Below are positions 32,981-43,960 of a stretch of 64,000 bases of DNA, piece after piece. Location of the stretch: positions 23,416,001 to 23,480,000 of the forward strand of contig NC_061781.1 in assembly GCF_022458985.1 (NCBI RefSeq). The letters run 5' to 3'. This stretch comes from Mugil cephalus (lineage: Eukaryota; Chordata; Actinopteri; Mugiliformes; Mugilidae). Below the pieces are notes generated by a model. It saw nothing but the letters and a program-made list of their open reading frames with translations. It searched no databases and was not told the DNA's origin. A program made the position numbers and the translations under genes. The stretch's first letter is position 1; each line of letters starts with the position of its first letter.

Positions 32981-33984
32981 GAATGCTCAACAAATCACTG
33001 CACAAGCTTCCACACTTTGACATCTGAGCGAGTTAAAAAAGGAAAATAATCTTTTTTTTCCTAATCTTTACTCTCTTATCTCCTCTTTCTCTGCCTGTTT
33101 GCTGCTTTTGTGTCAATCAGAATTAAACTTCCATAAAGACACTATATGAAAAGCCACGGACGGTGTTTGTGACCTGTTGGTGGCCTCTGTTCTTTTTGTG
33201 TTTACACAAGCTGGAAATGTGCTGATTGTGACTTCGGCTATAGTGAGTACAAGAGGCGTCTGTCCCAGAGCTGTGGGCCAGATGGGCCATACAGTCGAGC
33301 GTATGGGTTTACATACAGGACCTAAGCCATGCACACACTGACGCACTCGCACAGGGGCTGTTGTTTGACTTCCACACCAAGAAATATGATTAATCACCAT
33401 TAAAATATCACTCATTTTAATCTATATTAATATCGTGCACTGCAAACTGAGTATTTTAACATGTCGTTATTATTAAAATGTAAATACTGAAGCTGTGTGA
33501 TGTATATTTTTGAGATATGATCATCTGTTCAAAAGCTCAAAAAGTTCAAAAGCAACAGCTTTAGATGTTTGTGTATATAAAGTGAAATGGGAAATTTGTG
33601 TATCTTAGAAACTGAATGACTAACAATGGTTAGAAAACGGATACAAAATGAGAAATTAAGCGTTTTATTATCTAATGCTGCTACTACAAGATCAACCGTG
33701 TGGTAACAATATTCTCTAAAGGTCTAAGGGTTAATTTGCCTCTACAATGATAATATATAACATATAACATATTAAATTCGACAGGGAAGTCATAGTGAAA
33801 AGTATAATTTATAACAAACAAGCTGCATGGAGAATTTTTAGTCAGTTATTTACATACTTAAACGCTACAATGATGTCTTTTACGGATCATTTTAACAAAT
33901 GTTGTAGCTAGTAATGTTGGACCTATTGTAATTTTTTTAAAAACACTTTGTAATAATGAATTTTTAATGACAAAAAGACATAGG

Positions 33985-34065
33985 TCTTCAACAGTGACCC
34001 CTAGAGGGACCACGGAGGTACTGCAGGGGGCGTCGCTAAATCTTTGGTTGATTAGACATTTCTAT
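33985..34065 (+). repeat. Dispersed repeat D, copy 1
   Basis: TAGGTCTTCAACAGTGACCC, CTAGAGGGACCAC, TGCAGGGGGCGTCGC and AAATCTTTGGTTGATTA recur at 41358-41440 and, inverted, at 63678-63718. These resemble a widespread 'ggtcttcaa...gggggtc' fish repeat. Confidence 0.6.
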
Positions 34066-34318
34066 ATATATTCTTTTTCATTTTCCCACACAAATTTAAA
34101 TGTCTTTAAATACACATTAAAATGAATCCAATATATTCTAGTAAAGGGATAAGGGATAGATACAGAATGATGATAATAATGTATATTTATAAATAGCACT
34201 AGGCCGAGTTTAATATAGAACATTAATCTCTCCATCAGTTTGGGGCCTTGGCCTGAAAGACATTGAAGATCTCAGTTATAAAGTCTAAAAACTGTCTGAC
34301 ATGGAAATAGTTTTTTCT

Positions 34319-34500
34319 TTACCCTCGAAACCCTGTGTCCTCATATGGGGACGTGAAGTTTTAGGTTTGTGGCAGATTATTCTGCTTCATTTAAGCCTTT
34401 ATCCTTTATCCTCCTCAAATTTTACAACTGAAACTAGTTTATTTATGCTTATTATCTTTTCCAGTTTAATACGAAGCACAAATTCTGCAATAAATTGCAA
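34319..34500 (+). repeat. MITE-like family A, left-end piece
   Basis: TTACCCTCGAAACCCTGTGT, TCCTCATATGGGGACG and TTATTCTGCTTCATTTAAG match the left half of the 23232 copy. Confidence 0.6.
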
Positions 34501-35617
34501 TAAAATAAAATAAAATCTAAAAAAACAAAAACAAACAAACAAACAAACCGAAAAAAACAGCTAAGTCTAAAAAAATAAAAGTGGGTCATAAAAATAAATG
34601 CAACCTGAAGTAAAAATAAATGAACTTGTGATGGATTTTTAAAATGAATGGTAACTAGAGTGTTTTTCCAAAGCCTGAACAGATCTGACATCCTATGTCT
34701 TCATGACTCCAATGTGGGACTGATGTGATGTGAAGTGAAGTCATTTAAGATCTGAATCCGACTTTTAAGTTAACATTACCGGTTTAATATATATATATAT
34801 ATACATTTTAGTTTCACATTATTGAAATGCATGAATTAACCTCACATTTACAGAGGTTAATCCCTGCACCATTTTAAAGCACCATCACTGTTTGTGATTT
34901 TCTGATTTTGTGATTGATGTGAAACGCTCCAAACTACATAGATACTATGGCACTCTCTTGTGACAACATCAAAACTGTATTTAAAGGAAGATCAGAGCAG
35001 AGAACAGCAGCAACGTGAAGAGTCGGAACGATAAAGTAAAATGTTAAAGTGTTAAAATCTCTCTGCTGTCGCCTATTAACGGTCAAGTGAAGAAGAAAAT
35101 ATTCTCTTAGTGTCTCAGACTGGATCCAGTTCAATGCACGATACGTTTTTTAGTCATTTCTAACACTTGTACATAAAAACCTACCTCAAACAAAATGGAT
35201 ACATGAATAAAATAGAACTTAAATTAAAAGTTAGAAGCGATTTCTGTCAGAGATCTCAGACCAGTGCAGGACAAACACAGGAGCTTCCACCTCTGATCAT
35301 TTCAGGACAGAACAACAGCTCAGTGTCAACGTTATTATTGTAACAGTGTCACAGAGAAGATGAGGTGTTGAGTCAGTTTAACAATAACTTTAAATCTTCT
35401 GCATCTTTTTAATCATTATTCTACTAAGGGCACCTGTTTGTAATTCAATAATTTAAACCAAATTCCACAAATTAAGTAACAGTGAGATATTCAGTTAATA
35501 AATATGTGTGTGATCAGAAAACAGCTAATACTAAATGACTTCATTTCAGTTCATTAAACATTATATTGATATGTAAGAATGATTATTTACATGAGTAAAA
35601 CCCTATTTCCTGTTCAA

Positions 35618-35668
35618 GAAGGAGAAGAAGAAGAAGAAGAAGAAGAAGAAGAAGAAGAAGAAGAAGAG
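35618..35668. repeat. (GAA)n microsatellite
   Basis: About 15 consecutive AGA/GAA units. Confidence 0.9.
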
Positions 35669-35708
35669 ATGTTGGGTTTAGTGTTTTACCCGAGTACAGT
35701 TTACTCAC

Positions 35709-35767
35709 CGATCACAAATACTCATTCTCTCTCAGAAGACTTTCCTCTTCCCTGATAAACTCATAAC
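35709..35767 (-). other. Exon-like segment of unknown transcript
   Basis: A 59-base minus-strand segment has a strong acceptor (gattgtttcag) and a strong donor (gtgagt). A second good donor (gtaaga) lies upstream at about 37564-37568, and farther upstream is a GC-rich, CACCC/GC-box-rich stretch (37640-37710) that could be a promoter. It could be an alternative 5' UTR of hao2 or a non-coding RNA. No meaningful ORF crosses it. Confidence 0.25.
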
Positions 35768-35928
35768 CTGAAACAATCCACAACCAAACAGAAAGTACAA
35801 CATTACTACTGTTACTGACTATACTCACTACTACTACTAGTACTACTAGTACTACTACCACATTACCATTTCTATTTCTATTTCACCATATACTGCTGCC
35901 ACTGTTACAGAAACTCATTCTATCAAAT

Positions 35929-36010
35929 CAAATCCAACTTTATTGATAAAACACTTTTCATATAATAAATGCAACTCAAAGTGCTTCACACAAATAAAAA
36001 CATCAAACAC
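35929..36010 (-). mobile_element. LINE 3' tail fragment
   Basis: On the minus strand it reads GTGTGAAGCACTTTGAGTTG, then a tract ending TCAATAAAGTTGGA, the typical 3' UTR end of fish L2/CR1-like LINEs. Confidence 0.5.
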
Positions 36011-37865
36011 GACAACAAGAAACAAAGTCAATCACTGTGAACTGATCATATATATATGTGTATAACTGATCTTCTATTGTTTAGATGGTTAAATTCTCCG
36101 TTTCTATAAAGTGCCACATCACAACAGACGTAACTGAAGGTTAGTTTCTCTCTAGAGCAGATCTATTACTTCTTCTTTTATCAAACAAACTAAAACAGAT
36201 AGTTAAGATAAATAGTTATTTAACTCATTCACATGTCATTTCTGTCTCTACTCTGCTTCACATACGACACTTGCACCAATTTCAGGGTTTGAGAGAAATA
36301 AATGAATAAAATAAACTAAAAAGACGTTGATATGATACTTCTTCTAGTACATGAACATAAAATAACCAGCAATGCTGCAACTAATGCTTCCTTTGGAGAT
36401 AATTTAAAAATAAAAATTGGACTCTTTTACACAGAAATTATCTTGTTTAATGTTTATAATGTTCAAAATAATAAATGATTTTTGGTTTGGTTTGGTTTTA
36501 TATATAATAACATGATATATATGAACTAGATTATTATTATTTTTGTACTTGTACTCACTTTTATGTGTTGATGGTTCAGGAAAAATACAAATCAAATGAA
36601 ATCAAACCTTTACTTCTAGTACTATTACTATTACTACTAATTAAAGTTCACATAAGAATGATGTGGAACTACATAAACACAAAGACCCAACAGTCTTTAA
36701 AGTTGCATCTGAAATAAACTCTAACACTTTGACCATTTAACCACAATAACTTTAACGTGTTTAAATAAAACCTTGTTGTGTTTGAGTGTTTCTGATTAAA
36801 CCACTTCTCCTGCAGCACGTTTGTTTTTTTTACAGTCGGCTAGAAAATTCTTTCCAGCACAAACCGTCTCACAATAGGTTTCCCCTCCGAACACTTGAGG
36901 GCAGTGTGATGCTGAATGAAATTCAGTCCATTCTTAAAGCTCCTTTCAAACATCTGTAAAGCAGGTAAAACACAAACGGGACCCAGCGTCTGTTTAGAGA
37001 AACGGACACGAGTGCTTCCTGACGTCTGTTGTGTTTCAGATACTGTTTAACTTTCATTTCATTGGAAGAAATCACTTAAAAAGTCACTAAAAATTAAATA
37101 GAAATAATTAGTTTTGTTATATAACCTATTTATTTGTGTTTAAAGTAAATTTGTAGGGAAAATATAAAATATCCAGGTTGTATTTATATATAACCTGCAG
37201 GAATTAGTGCTGTTTTTAATAGTTATGCTGTGTTAGTTTATGTTTTGCTGTAGGTGGACCCCGTGTGCTGTGAAGGCCGTGGACGCTGTCGCTCGCTGAC
37301 TGAGCTGAACTTCTAGAAACCCTCGTGTTTTGTATTTAGCGCACGATCGTGAGCGAGTTCAACATTTAACCGGCTCCTGTTCACGTAGATTCACCTGCTG
37401 CGTTTCACCTGCTGCTGTTTCTGTCTAAAAACACAAACCTTCACACGCTGCCATCAGTTTATCTGGTGGATAAACGCTGCGTTTTTTAACATTTAGGTGA
37501 AATAAATCAAATGAAGACACAGAATAAATGAACACAGATGCTAAAAGTGGATAAAATCAGTGTCTTACCTTCACCTGAGCTGTTTCTGACAGTTTCCCTT
37601 CTCATGTGACGGGGTCATGTCAGAGGGCAGTCCAACCCCCACCCCTCCCCTCCGACCCCCCCTCTCACCCCCTCCCCCCCCCTCTGTGGTGTGAAGCTCC
37701 GCCCACAGACGCTCAGCACCAGCTCGTCAGCACTCTGGGTCCAGGCCTTTGTGCCAAAAAAAAAAAAAAACATCAGGTCAATTGTTAAGTCTTACTCCTC
37801 CTCTCATTCGTCCTCCTCCTCCTTCTTCTTCACACCCTCCTTTCATTTTATTGTTCTCCAGTCAC
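36011..37865. other. Intergenic, mostly featureless
   Basis: No coding exon. The 37600-37720 segment is C-rich on the plus strand (CCCCACCCCTCCCCTCC) with a CCGCCC box, possibly a minus-strand promoter. An A-run lies at 37757-37770. The rest is AT-rich. Confidence 0.4.
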
Positions 37866-37923
37866 AAATAAGAGAAATGGAGAAATTAAAAATGCAAACA
37901 AACAAAAGGTCTCAGGAGGTTAA
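37866..37923 (+). repeat. MITE-like family A, right-end piece
   Basis: GAGAAATTAAAAATGCAAAC then AAACAAAAGGTCTCAGGAGG and TTAA: the right terminus only. Confidence 0.65.
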
Positions 37924-38222
37924 TTTATTGTCGTCTTATTATCGTCCAAAACCACATAGACCTCAGTGTTAAAATATTCAACTTCACAACCAAAATAAAC
38001 ATTTAAAGCCTGAACCAAAGAACAGGTTTGGAGCCAATTCTCCCATTTATGAAAACTGGGGTCACTTTTACTGCTTATTAACTCGACTATAACTACAGTT
38101 AATATGCAGGAATAATGGAGTTGCCACTTTGATTGAAGGTTTTGTTCCCTCACCATTCATTATTGGATGAGTCCTTTACTATATTTAGTCATTTAGACTC
38201 TTTTAAATCCAACTGGTCAAGA

Positions 38223-38682
38223 TTAAACTCCTGAGACTAAAGCATTTGTTTGGAATGCGTCTTAATTTCTTTAAAATGAGATTAAAGGACCTAAGAAAAA
38301 TAAAAAAAAATGAGCATCATCTATGAACTGGAAGTAGTTTTTAAAAAACACAGGAATTATTTCACTGTATATTACTAATTAATTCATCAATATGAACCAA
38401 ACTAGAAAACTGTTTATTTTAATGCAAAAGCAGAATTGGAGACGATGAAATCCCAACGTCCTCAAACGTGTATTTATGAATTTCTTAAATTTTCATGTCA
38501 CATCAAACTAGAATAAAGCATAAATAAACATGTTTATTGACCCTTTGCTTCCAGTACATGTCAGACAAACGAGTCTCCTTATGAGGACACTTTTTAGAAC
38601 AGGTCTAAATGAAGCAGAATAAACTGCAACAAACCGAAAACTTAATGTCCCCATATGAGGACGCCGGGTCTCAGGAGGTTAA
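38223..38682 (-). repeat. MITE-like family A, full-length inverted copy
   Basis: Left edge TTAAACTCCTGAGAC, right edge GGGTCTCAGGAGGTTAA; internal GTCCCCATATGAGGACGCC and GAAGCAGAATAAACTGCAAC match 23232-23754 in reverse. About 460 bases. Confidence 0.75.
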
Positions 38683-38954
38683 TGGTTTCCTTTTGGTCTT
38701 TCATCCCTCCAAACCCATTAACTGTCTCTGACTCTTTCCTCTTTAAATCCCTTCCTGTTTCCTCAACCTTGAACCCCGTGTTTGTGTTTCTTGGCGACTC
38801 ATTACTGGTATTTTCCTGAAAGGCCGTGACACTCACTCAGCTTCTCAGTCAAATTAGCATCTTAAACTACTGACGGACTGAGATTCCTGATTCTGGTTGT
38901 TCAACTCTGAAACGTGTGCATGAGAAGAGAAACCGAGGGGACATAAAACCCTCA

Positions 38955-38985
38955 GAAGGTCATAATGTTATGCTTGATCGATGTA
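38955..38985 (+). mobile_element. Tc1-like right terminus remnant
   Basis: AAGGTCATAATGTTATGCTT then GATCGATGTA: only the terminal 31 bases of the family remain. Confidence 0.5.
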
Positions 38986-39039
38986 TCTTATTTGAACATT
39001 GAAATATTTGAACGTTTAAATCTGCTGCCTGTCTCCTCA

Positions 39040-39436
39040 CTGGCAAACACAAGCGTGACCACATCTCTGTCTCAGCTTCGCTGCAGCGGCTTTAGAATAA
39101 AGAACATTAGAATAAATAATTGGTTTAAGAATCAATTTCAAGATTTTATTGCCTACTTCTCCAGGTTTGACTTCAAAACACGGCTAAAAAACATCTTTTT
39201 TCTTTGGCGTTCAGTCCCAGTTAGATGAGTGACCTCGGTTTTTATCCTTTATCTTTTATTGCCTATCTTCTCTTTTACACTTTTATCGTTTCAATTTGTG
39301 CTAATCTTTATTCCAATACTGTTTATTCTGGTTGTTCAGTGTAAGTATCATCATTTTTTACCTCTGTACAGCACTTTAGTTCAGCCGAGGTTGTTTTTAA
39401 AAGTGCTTTAGAGATAAACTTTGACTTAATTTGACT
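39040..39436 (+). mobile_element. LINE (L2/Rex-like) 3' end with UTR tail
   Basis: Encodes a decayed HKRDHISVSASLQRL, then RINFKILL-like sequence from GAATCAATTTCAAGATTTTA, then DFKTRLKNIFFLWRS. It ends with the diagnostic tail GTACAGCACTTTAGTTCAGC ... AAAAGTGCTTTAGAGATAAA followed by a TTTGACTTAA-type short repeat. Confidence 0.7.
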
Positions 39437-39495
39437 AATCAGCTGCTACCGACATAAAAACCTGATGGAGCTTGTGTGTTGGTGGTGGAAACACC

Positions 39496-39732
39496 TCGAC
39501 TCTGGAACAACCACAACCACTCTTCTTTTGATTGAGTTTAAGTGGACATCTGGCAAAATTTTAGTTTAATTTAGTTCCATTTTATTGCACCATGTTTTGC
39601 ATTTATTATTTAATTTTATTAATTGTAATTGCAGCACAGTACAAGTCAGTTTTTACCATCTGTGTAGCTTTTTAATCTGTGCACCACTTTTTATCAAGTT
39701 GTTTTAAATGCGATCCATGAATAAAGTTTCCT
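39496..39732 (+). mobile_element. Second LINE 3' end fragment
   Basis: Starts CTCTGGAACAACCACAACC (decayed LWNN...) and ends with a polyadenylation-like GCGATCCATGAATAAAGTTT tail. More eroded than its neighbour. Confidence 0.4.
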
Positions 39733-39786
39733 TCCAGCTCATTGTAGCTCCTCTGGTTTCATCCTGCTGGGGGGTGGCTGCCACCA

Positions 39787-39945
39787 TCAAGGAGGGTCTG
39801 GTCTAGGTGGGGGCTACATGTCTAAGTAACATCCACATGATTAAATACCAGGAACAAACATTTCTCAGTAGAACAATGAACTATCACAAGACGGTTTAAA
39901 TGTTATTCACGTCTCCTGTCAGTGGTCATAATGTTGTGGCTGACT
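39787..39945 (-). mobile_element. Tc1-like left-end fragment, inverted
   Basis: In reverse it reads GTCAGCCACAACATTATGAC, CACTGACAGGAGACGTGAAT and CATGTGGATGTTACTTAGAC: the left half of the family at 45037. Confidence 0.7.
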
Positions 39946-41357
39946 TGTGCTAGCTCGCCTCTGCTGCTGGTAATTCTCGAACGCTGTGTCCCATCTTTTT
40001 CTTCATATGCGCTCAGAAGGTTTGATATTAACAGACCTGAACGTATATCTGCAGATGCCAGAGCTGTTTCTGGAAACGTCAGACGTGTCCAGTTGAGACT
40101 TTGACAGGTGTTTGAAGTATCTTTGCATATAAGACACAGATGTCGTCCCAGCCTTTGATATGCTGAGCTTGTTGTGTTAGGGTCCCCACCTGTAAGTGAT
40201 GGATCGATGGCAGGACGTCAGGGAACATGCTATGAATGCCACAGTGTCTCCGCGCGCTCAGGACGAAACAAAACGCCTCGAGAAGTTGTTCAAGCATTTT
40301 AAAACAGCGGCGCGGGCGGCGCAGTGATGTTAAATTAGATTCACTCGCTCTTATTGCATTACGGAGCTTCGAATCGAATTCACTCTCTGTAAATGTAATA
40401 TCTTTGGTAACTAAACCTGGCTTCCTGAGACGTGTCTGTGTTTCTGTGTACATGTGTCGGAGTTTACTTTAAAAACACGGAGGTGGAGGAGAAGCCGTGG
40501 GGCCGAGTCTGTGATGAGTCTGACCTCCAGGGGGGGGGGTTTGAGACGTGGGTGATACCTGCACCGAGAGGAGGTGCAAATTGTGTTAATCTGCATCTGG
40601 CTACGACGCCTAATACTGCAGAGTTGGATCTGGCTCCAGGGTTTCGTCGTGTTGGAGGCGCTGGACGTTCAGCTGAGTGGAAAACGTCTTCCACATGCCG
40701 GCTGAGGCTCTGCCCCGAGGCTCTCGGCCCAGCACATCGCTGCACATGTGGGTTGAATTGTCAAGGTGTTATCGTGCCCCGGCGAAGGCTCGGAGCTCCT
40801 CCACCTCCGTCTCTTCCAGGTTTATTATCAGACTAAATAGAGCAGAGCCTCGCAGACTTTCACTGAGCCTGAGCTGGTGTTGCGTTTCTGACTTCTTGCA
40901 TCCATATGGAAAAATAGCAACATATAGTCCTGACTCAAGAGGACAATTTAGAACAAAGGAGCAGTAAAACCACTCAATGATTAAACAAGACAAACAGCAA
41001 AACAAAAGTAAGACTTCTCTTTTCTTAGACCCTCAATTATCTAAATTGAGGGCCTCAGAATAGACGCTGCGAAGCTTCACAGGGCGTAACGCTTTGTCTT
41101 ATGAAGGGAATTTATGATTATGCGAGGGGACCTGAATAAAATTGACTTGTGAAGGGGGCGACGTCAAATAACGTAGGTATTTGATTTGGTGAGGCCCATA
41201 TTTTCCTTCATTTAATTTGTCCTAAATGCCCTATCACATTAACGTATGTGTGAATTTCATGTTTATTACTTAAAAAAATGATTCTCAAAATAAAAACGTC
41301 TAAAAAGAAAAACATCACAACATTTATTCAACTCCTAACGAGAAAATATCTAAACCA

Positions 41358-41440
41358 TAGGTCTTTAATAGGGGGTCTGCGACCACTAGGGGGCACTGCA
41401 GGGTGGGGGAGGGGTCAAAAAATCTTTGGTTGATTAAACT
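41358..41440 (+). repeat. Dispersed repeat D, copy 2
   Basis: TAGGTCTTTAATAGGGGGTC, TGCGACCACTAGGGGGCACT and AATCTTTGGTTGATTAAAC match 33985-34065. Confidence 0.6.
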
Positions 41441-42516
41441 TTTTTTATGTATATAGACAGTTATTTATTATTTGTCCTCACTTTAAAAATCACAGAGCCC
41501 CCTAAAGGACACGAGGGGACAGGGAATGAACTATTGCACCATTTGACAAAGTGGTGATGATTTTTCTTTGTTTTTTTTTGCGAGATCTTGCAAAAAGTTT
41601 GTCTTTTTTCTTTTTTAGCCATCAATTTCTTTTCCCCCACATGTCTCTTAGGGGGCTCCGTAAAAAATTAAATCGCTGTCAGTCTCTTCCAAAAGGTAAT
41701 TCATGATATATTACGTGTTGCACTAAACTCGTATTTTAAATTTTATGCAGCTACGAGTAAGAATTTAGCTTTTTGGTGAAGTTCGGGCTCTTTTACATGA
41801 GAAACTAAAGGCCATTTTTATCCTGATTTTAATGGGGGGGAGCCGTCTTTTTTTGGCCGCACAGCTGCAGTATATCTGCGTGTCAATGGAAAGTATTGTT
41901 TGGGGCGCCAAAGCAAAGTGAAACGAGCGAACACATCAGTGGCTGTAAATGTCATGTAGCGGCTGAGTGATGGATGTCCGGAGCATTTGATGTCTGGGAG
42001 AGATCTGAGCATAACTCACAGTCGGCCGTCACGCCATTTCAGACTCTTATGATTCAATCCATGCACGCGGGCAGCAGACGAGTCGCTCACGTCTTACCGG
42101 GGGGGCGGTGGTGTTGTGTGAAAGCATTATTTGTGCCCAGTTTTTTCCCCCCTGATCGTGATTTGTGTGAGGGATTCATCTCTCCCTGAAGTGTGCTTGA
42201 AGCTATGAAGCTGTGAACTCTTCTGCGGGGGCTTTTAAAACATTGACTTTCACTTAGCTCCTCCGTGCTGCTCATAAAAACCATTTCCTCTTTTCTCTTG
42301 TTTTTTCGAGTCTAATAAAGCTTGAAATATTATTTTCTCCTCTTAGTTATTTACAGAAACATTTTCTAGGGAGCTGCAGGTCTTTAAATGCGCAGCTTCA
42401 TGCACAGGTCAGTGTTTTCCAGGAAAAGGGGTTAGTTGGACATGACATGAAACAGGAAGTAAAGCAGCTTGTTGAAAACCGAGATTGAAGGAGGCGTCGT
42501 GATGAAAGGAGACATT

Positions 42517-42541
42517 TAACTTTTTTTTTTTTTTTTTTTTT
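42517..42541. repeat. Poly(T) tract
   Basis: About 22 uninterrupted T in AT-rich intergenic DNA. Confidence 0.8.
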
Positions 42542-43960
42542 CAAATTCCATTTAATTTTGATCTGGTGACAACAGGTTTCCTCCTCAGACAGAAAACCCG
42601 TCAATTCCCTTTTTTGTTACTTAAATCTGATTTTTTTTTACAAATTGATGAAAATGATTCTTTGATTTTTCTTAAAGATACATTTACATCTCAGCTCAGT
42701 CTGTTTCCACCAGGATTTGTCCTCGTATGAGCAAATGAAAATGGATGGATTGATGTGTTTCATTATGATTGACTTTTATGTGCATGCTGGTTGCACAGTA
42801 ATTGTATTTTTTGTGAAGTTTGTTTTTGTTTCATTGTAACGACAAATTCTAAATCATATTTTACCGGACCAATAAATGGCGACATCAGACCAAGAATCAG
42901 TTAATTTAATTGTGGGAAATCAGAGAATTACACAGCTTAAAATGCGAGTCAACTGTCATGTTGTTTTCTGCATAGAAATACAATCTATATTCTATAATAT
43001 AATGTTAAAAAATATATTCATTGAATATATGTATATTTTTTTATTTTGAAAAATATAAACCTTCATCTGTGGCTTTTTGACTATTCTGTGTGTGGTGACA
43101 ATTAAGTGAGAAAACTAAAATATAAATAAATAATTTTAAAAAGTAATGCAGCCTTCAGAATATATTAATATTAATAAATAAAAAACTGTAAATGCAAAAT
43201 ACAATAATGCAATTTCAGGGTTTTAGTACTGACAACTAACTCTGAGAAGACGTCGCTGTGTTTGAATAAACTTTATTGTAATTCTACTTGAACACAACAG
43301 ACTGAGGGTGGATCCACAGGGAAGCTGTAGTTTGTGACTGTGCATGAAGCCTGATTAAAATCACATATTGTATCAGACTGACTGAACCAAAGTGTCTGAT
43401 CTGCTCTGATGCTCTCTAAAAATTGCCGTGTGGATTTATGACGTGTTGGTGCGAGTAAATAGACGAGTAAACACTCAGTCTGGCAGTAATCGTTCGTATC
43501 AGGAGCGAACGTCCTGTCCTGACTGGTTTTGGGATGAATGCAAACTCACAGTTACAGCTCCAGTCTTAGAAAAAGGGCTGAAAAGTTTTGACAGGCCTGA
43601 CATGATGTTTGGAAATCTGCGGCAACAGGCAGCCATGACAGTCTGGCAGGTCTTTGTGTTGTTGCAGCTGACCCCTGTGTTATTAGAGTTTACTGTCATC
43701 TCTCATTAACGACACATTATTTCTCCTATTCGTTCTAATCCGGGGCATCGAGCCGCACAGAAATGGTCTATATGTGTGGTGCTTCACAGCCACAGATGTT
43801 TGGATCGAGCGGCACCTTTTCTTCTCTTGACTGACAGCTTTATGGAAACATATTTGCTCAGAGTTTTCCTGCTTTAGATACTAATCACGTCTCTTCTCTC
43901 TGCTCCTAAGTCGAAGGATTCCTGTTTAAGTTGCTCATTCTACCCTGATACAACCTCGTC

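Larger units (their letters stand above)
32981..35708. other. Intergenic, no gene
   Basis: Only repeats are recognisable: repeat D near 33985-34065, an inverted repeat C piece near 34165-34235, family A left end at 34319-34500, an (AT)n at 34789-34803 and the short (AAAC)n near 34525-34545. No coding exon. Confidence 0.5.
40000..43960. promoter_or_regulatory. Candidate non-coding regulatory blocks (40.0-40.9, 41.8-42.3, 43.4-43.9 kb)
   Basis: These stretches have balanced composition, few simple repeats and homeodomain-like TTATTGCATTACGG and TAAATTAGATTCACT (40320-40370). GTTTGGGGCGCCAAAGCAAA is near 41900 and GGCAGTAATCGTTCG near 43480. They look unlike the AT-rich repeat-laden flanks. Overlapping ORFs on both strands do not match any family I know. 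Conservation cannot be tested here, so this is a weak suggestion. Repeat D copy 2 lies at 41358-41440 between the blocks. Confidence 0.25.

Noticed and set aside
33113..33415. 100-codon minus-strand ORF upstream of hao2 as a separate gene
   Set aside because: No similarity or splice structure; likely chance.
40079..40967. Overlapping ORFs of 93-134 codons as genes
   Set aside because: Both strands are open together, no frame shows family motifs, and splice signals are absent.
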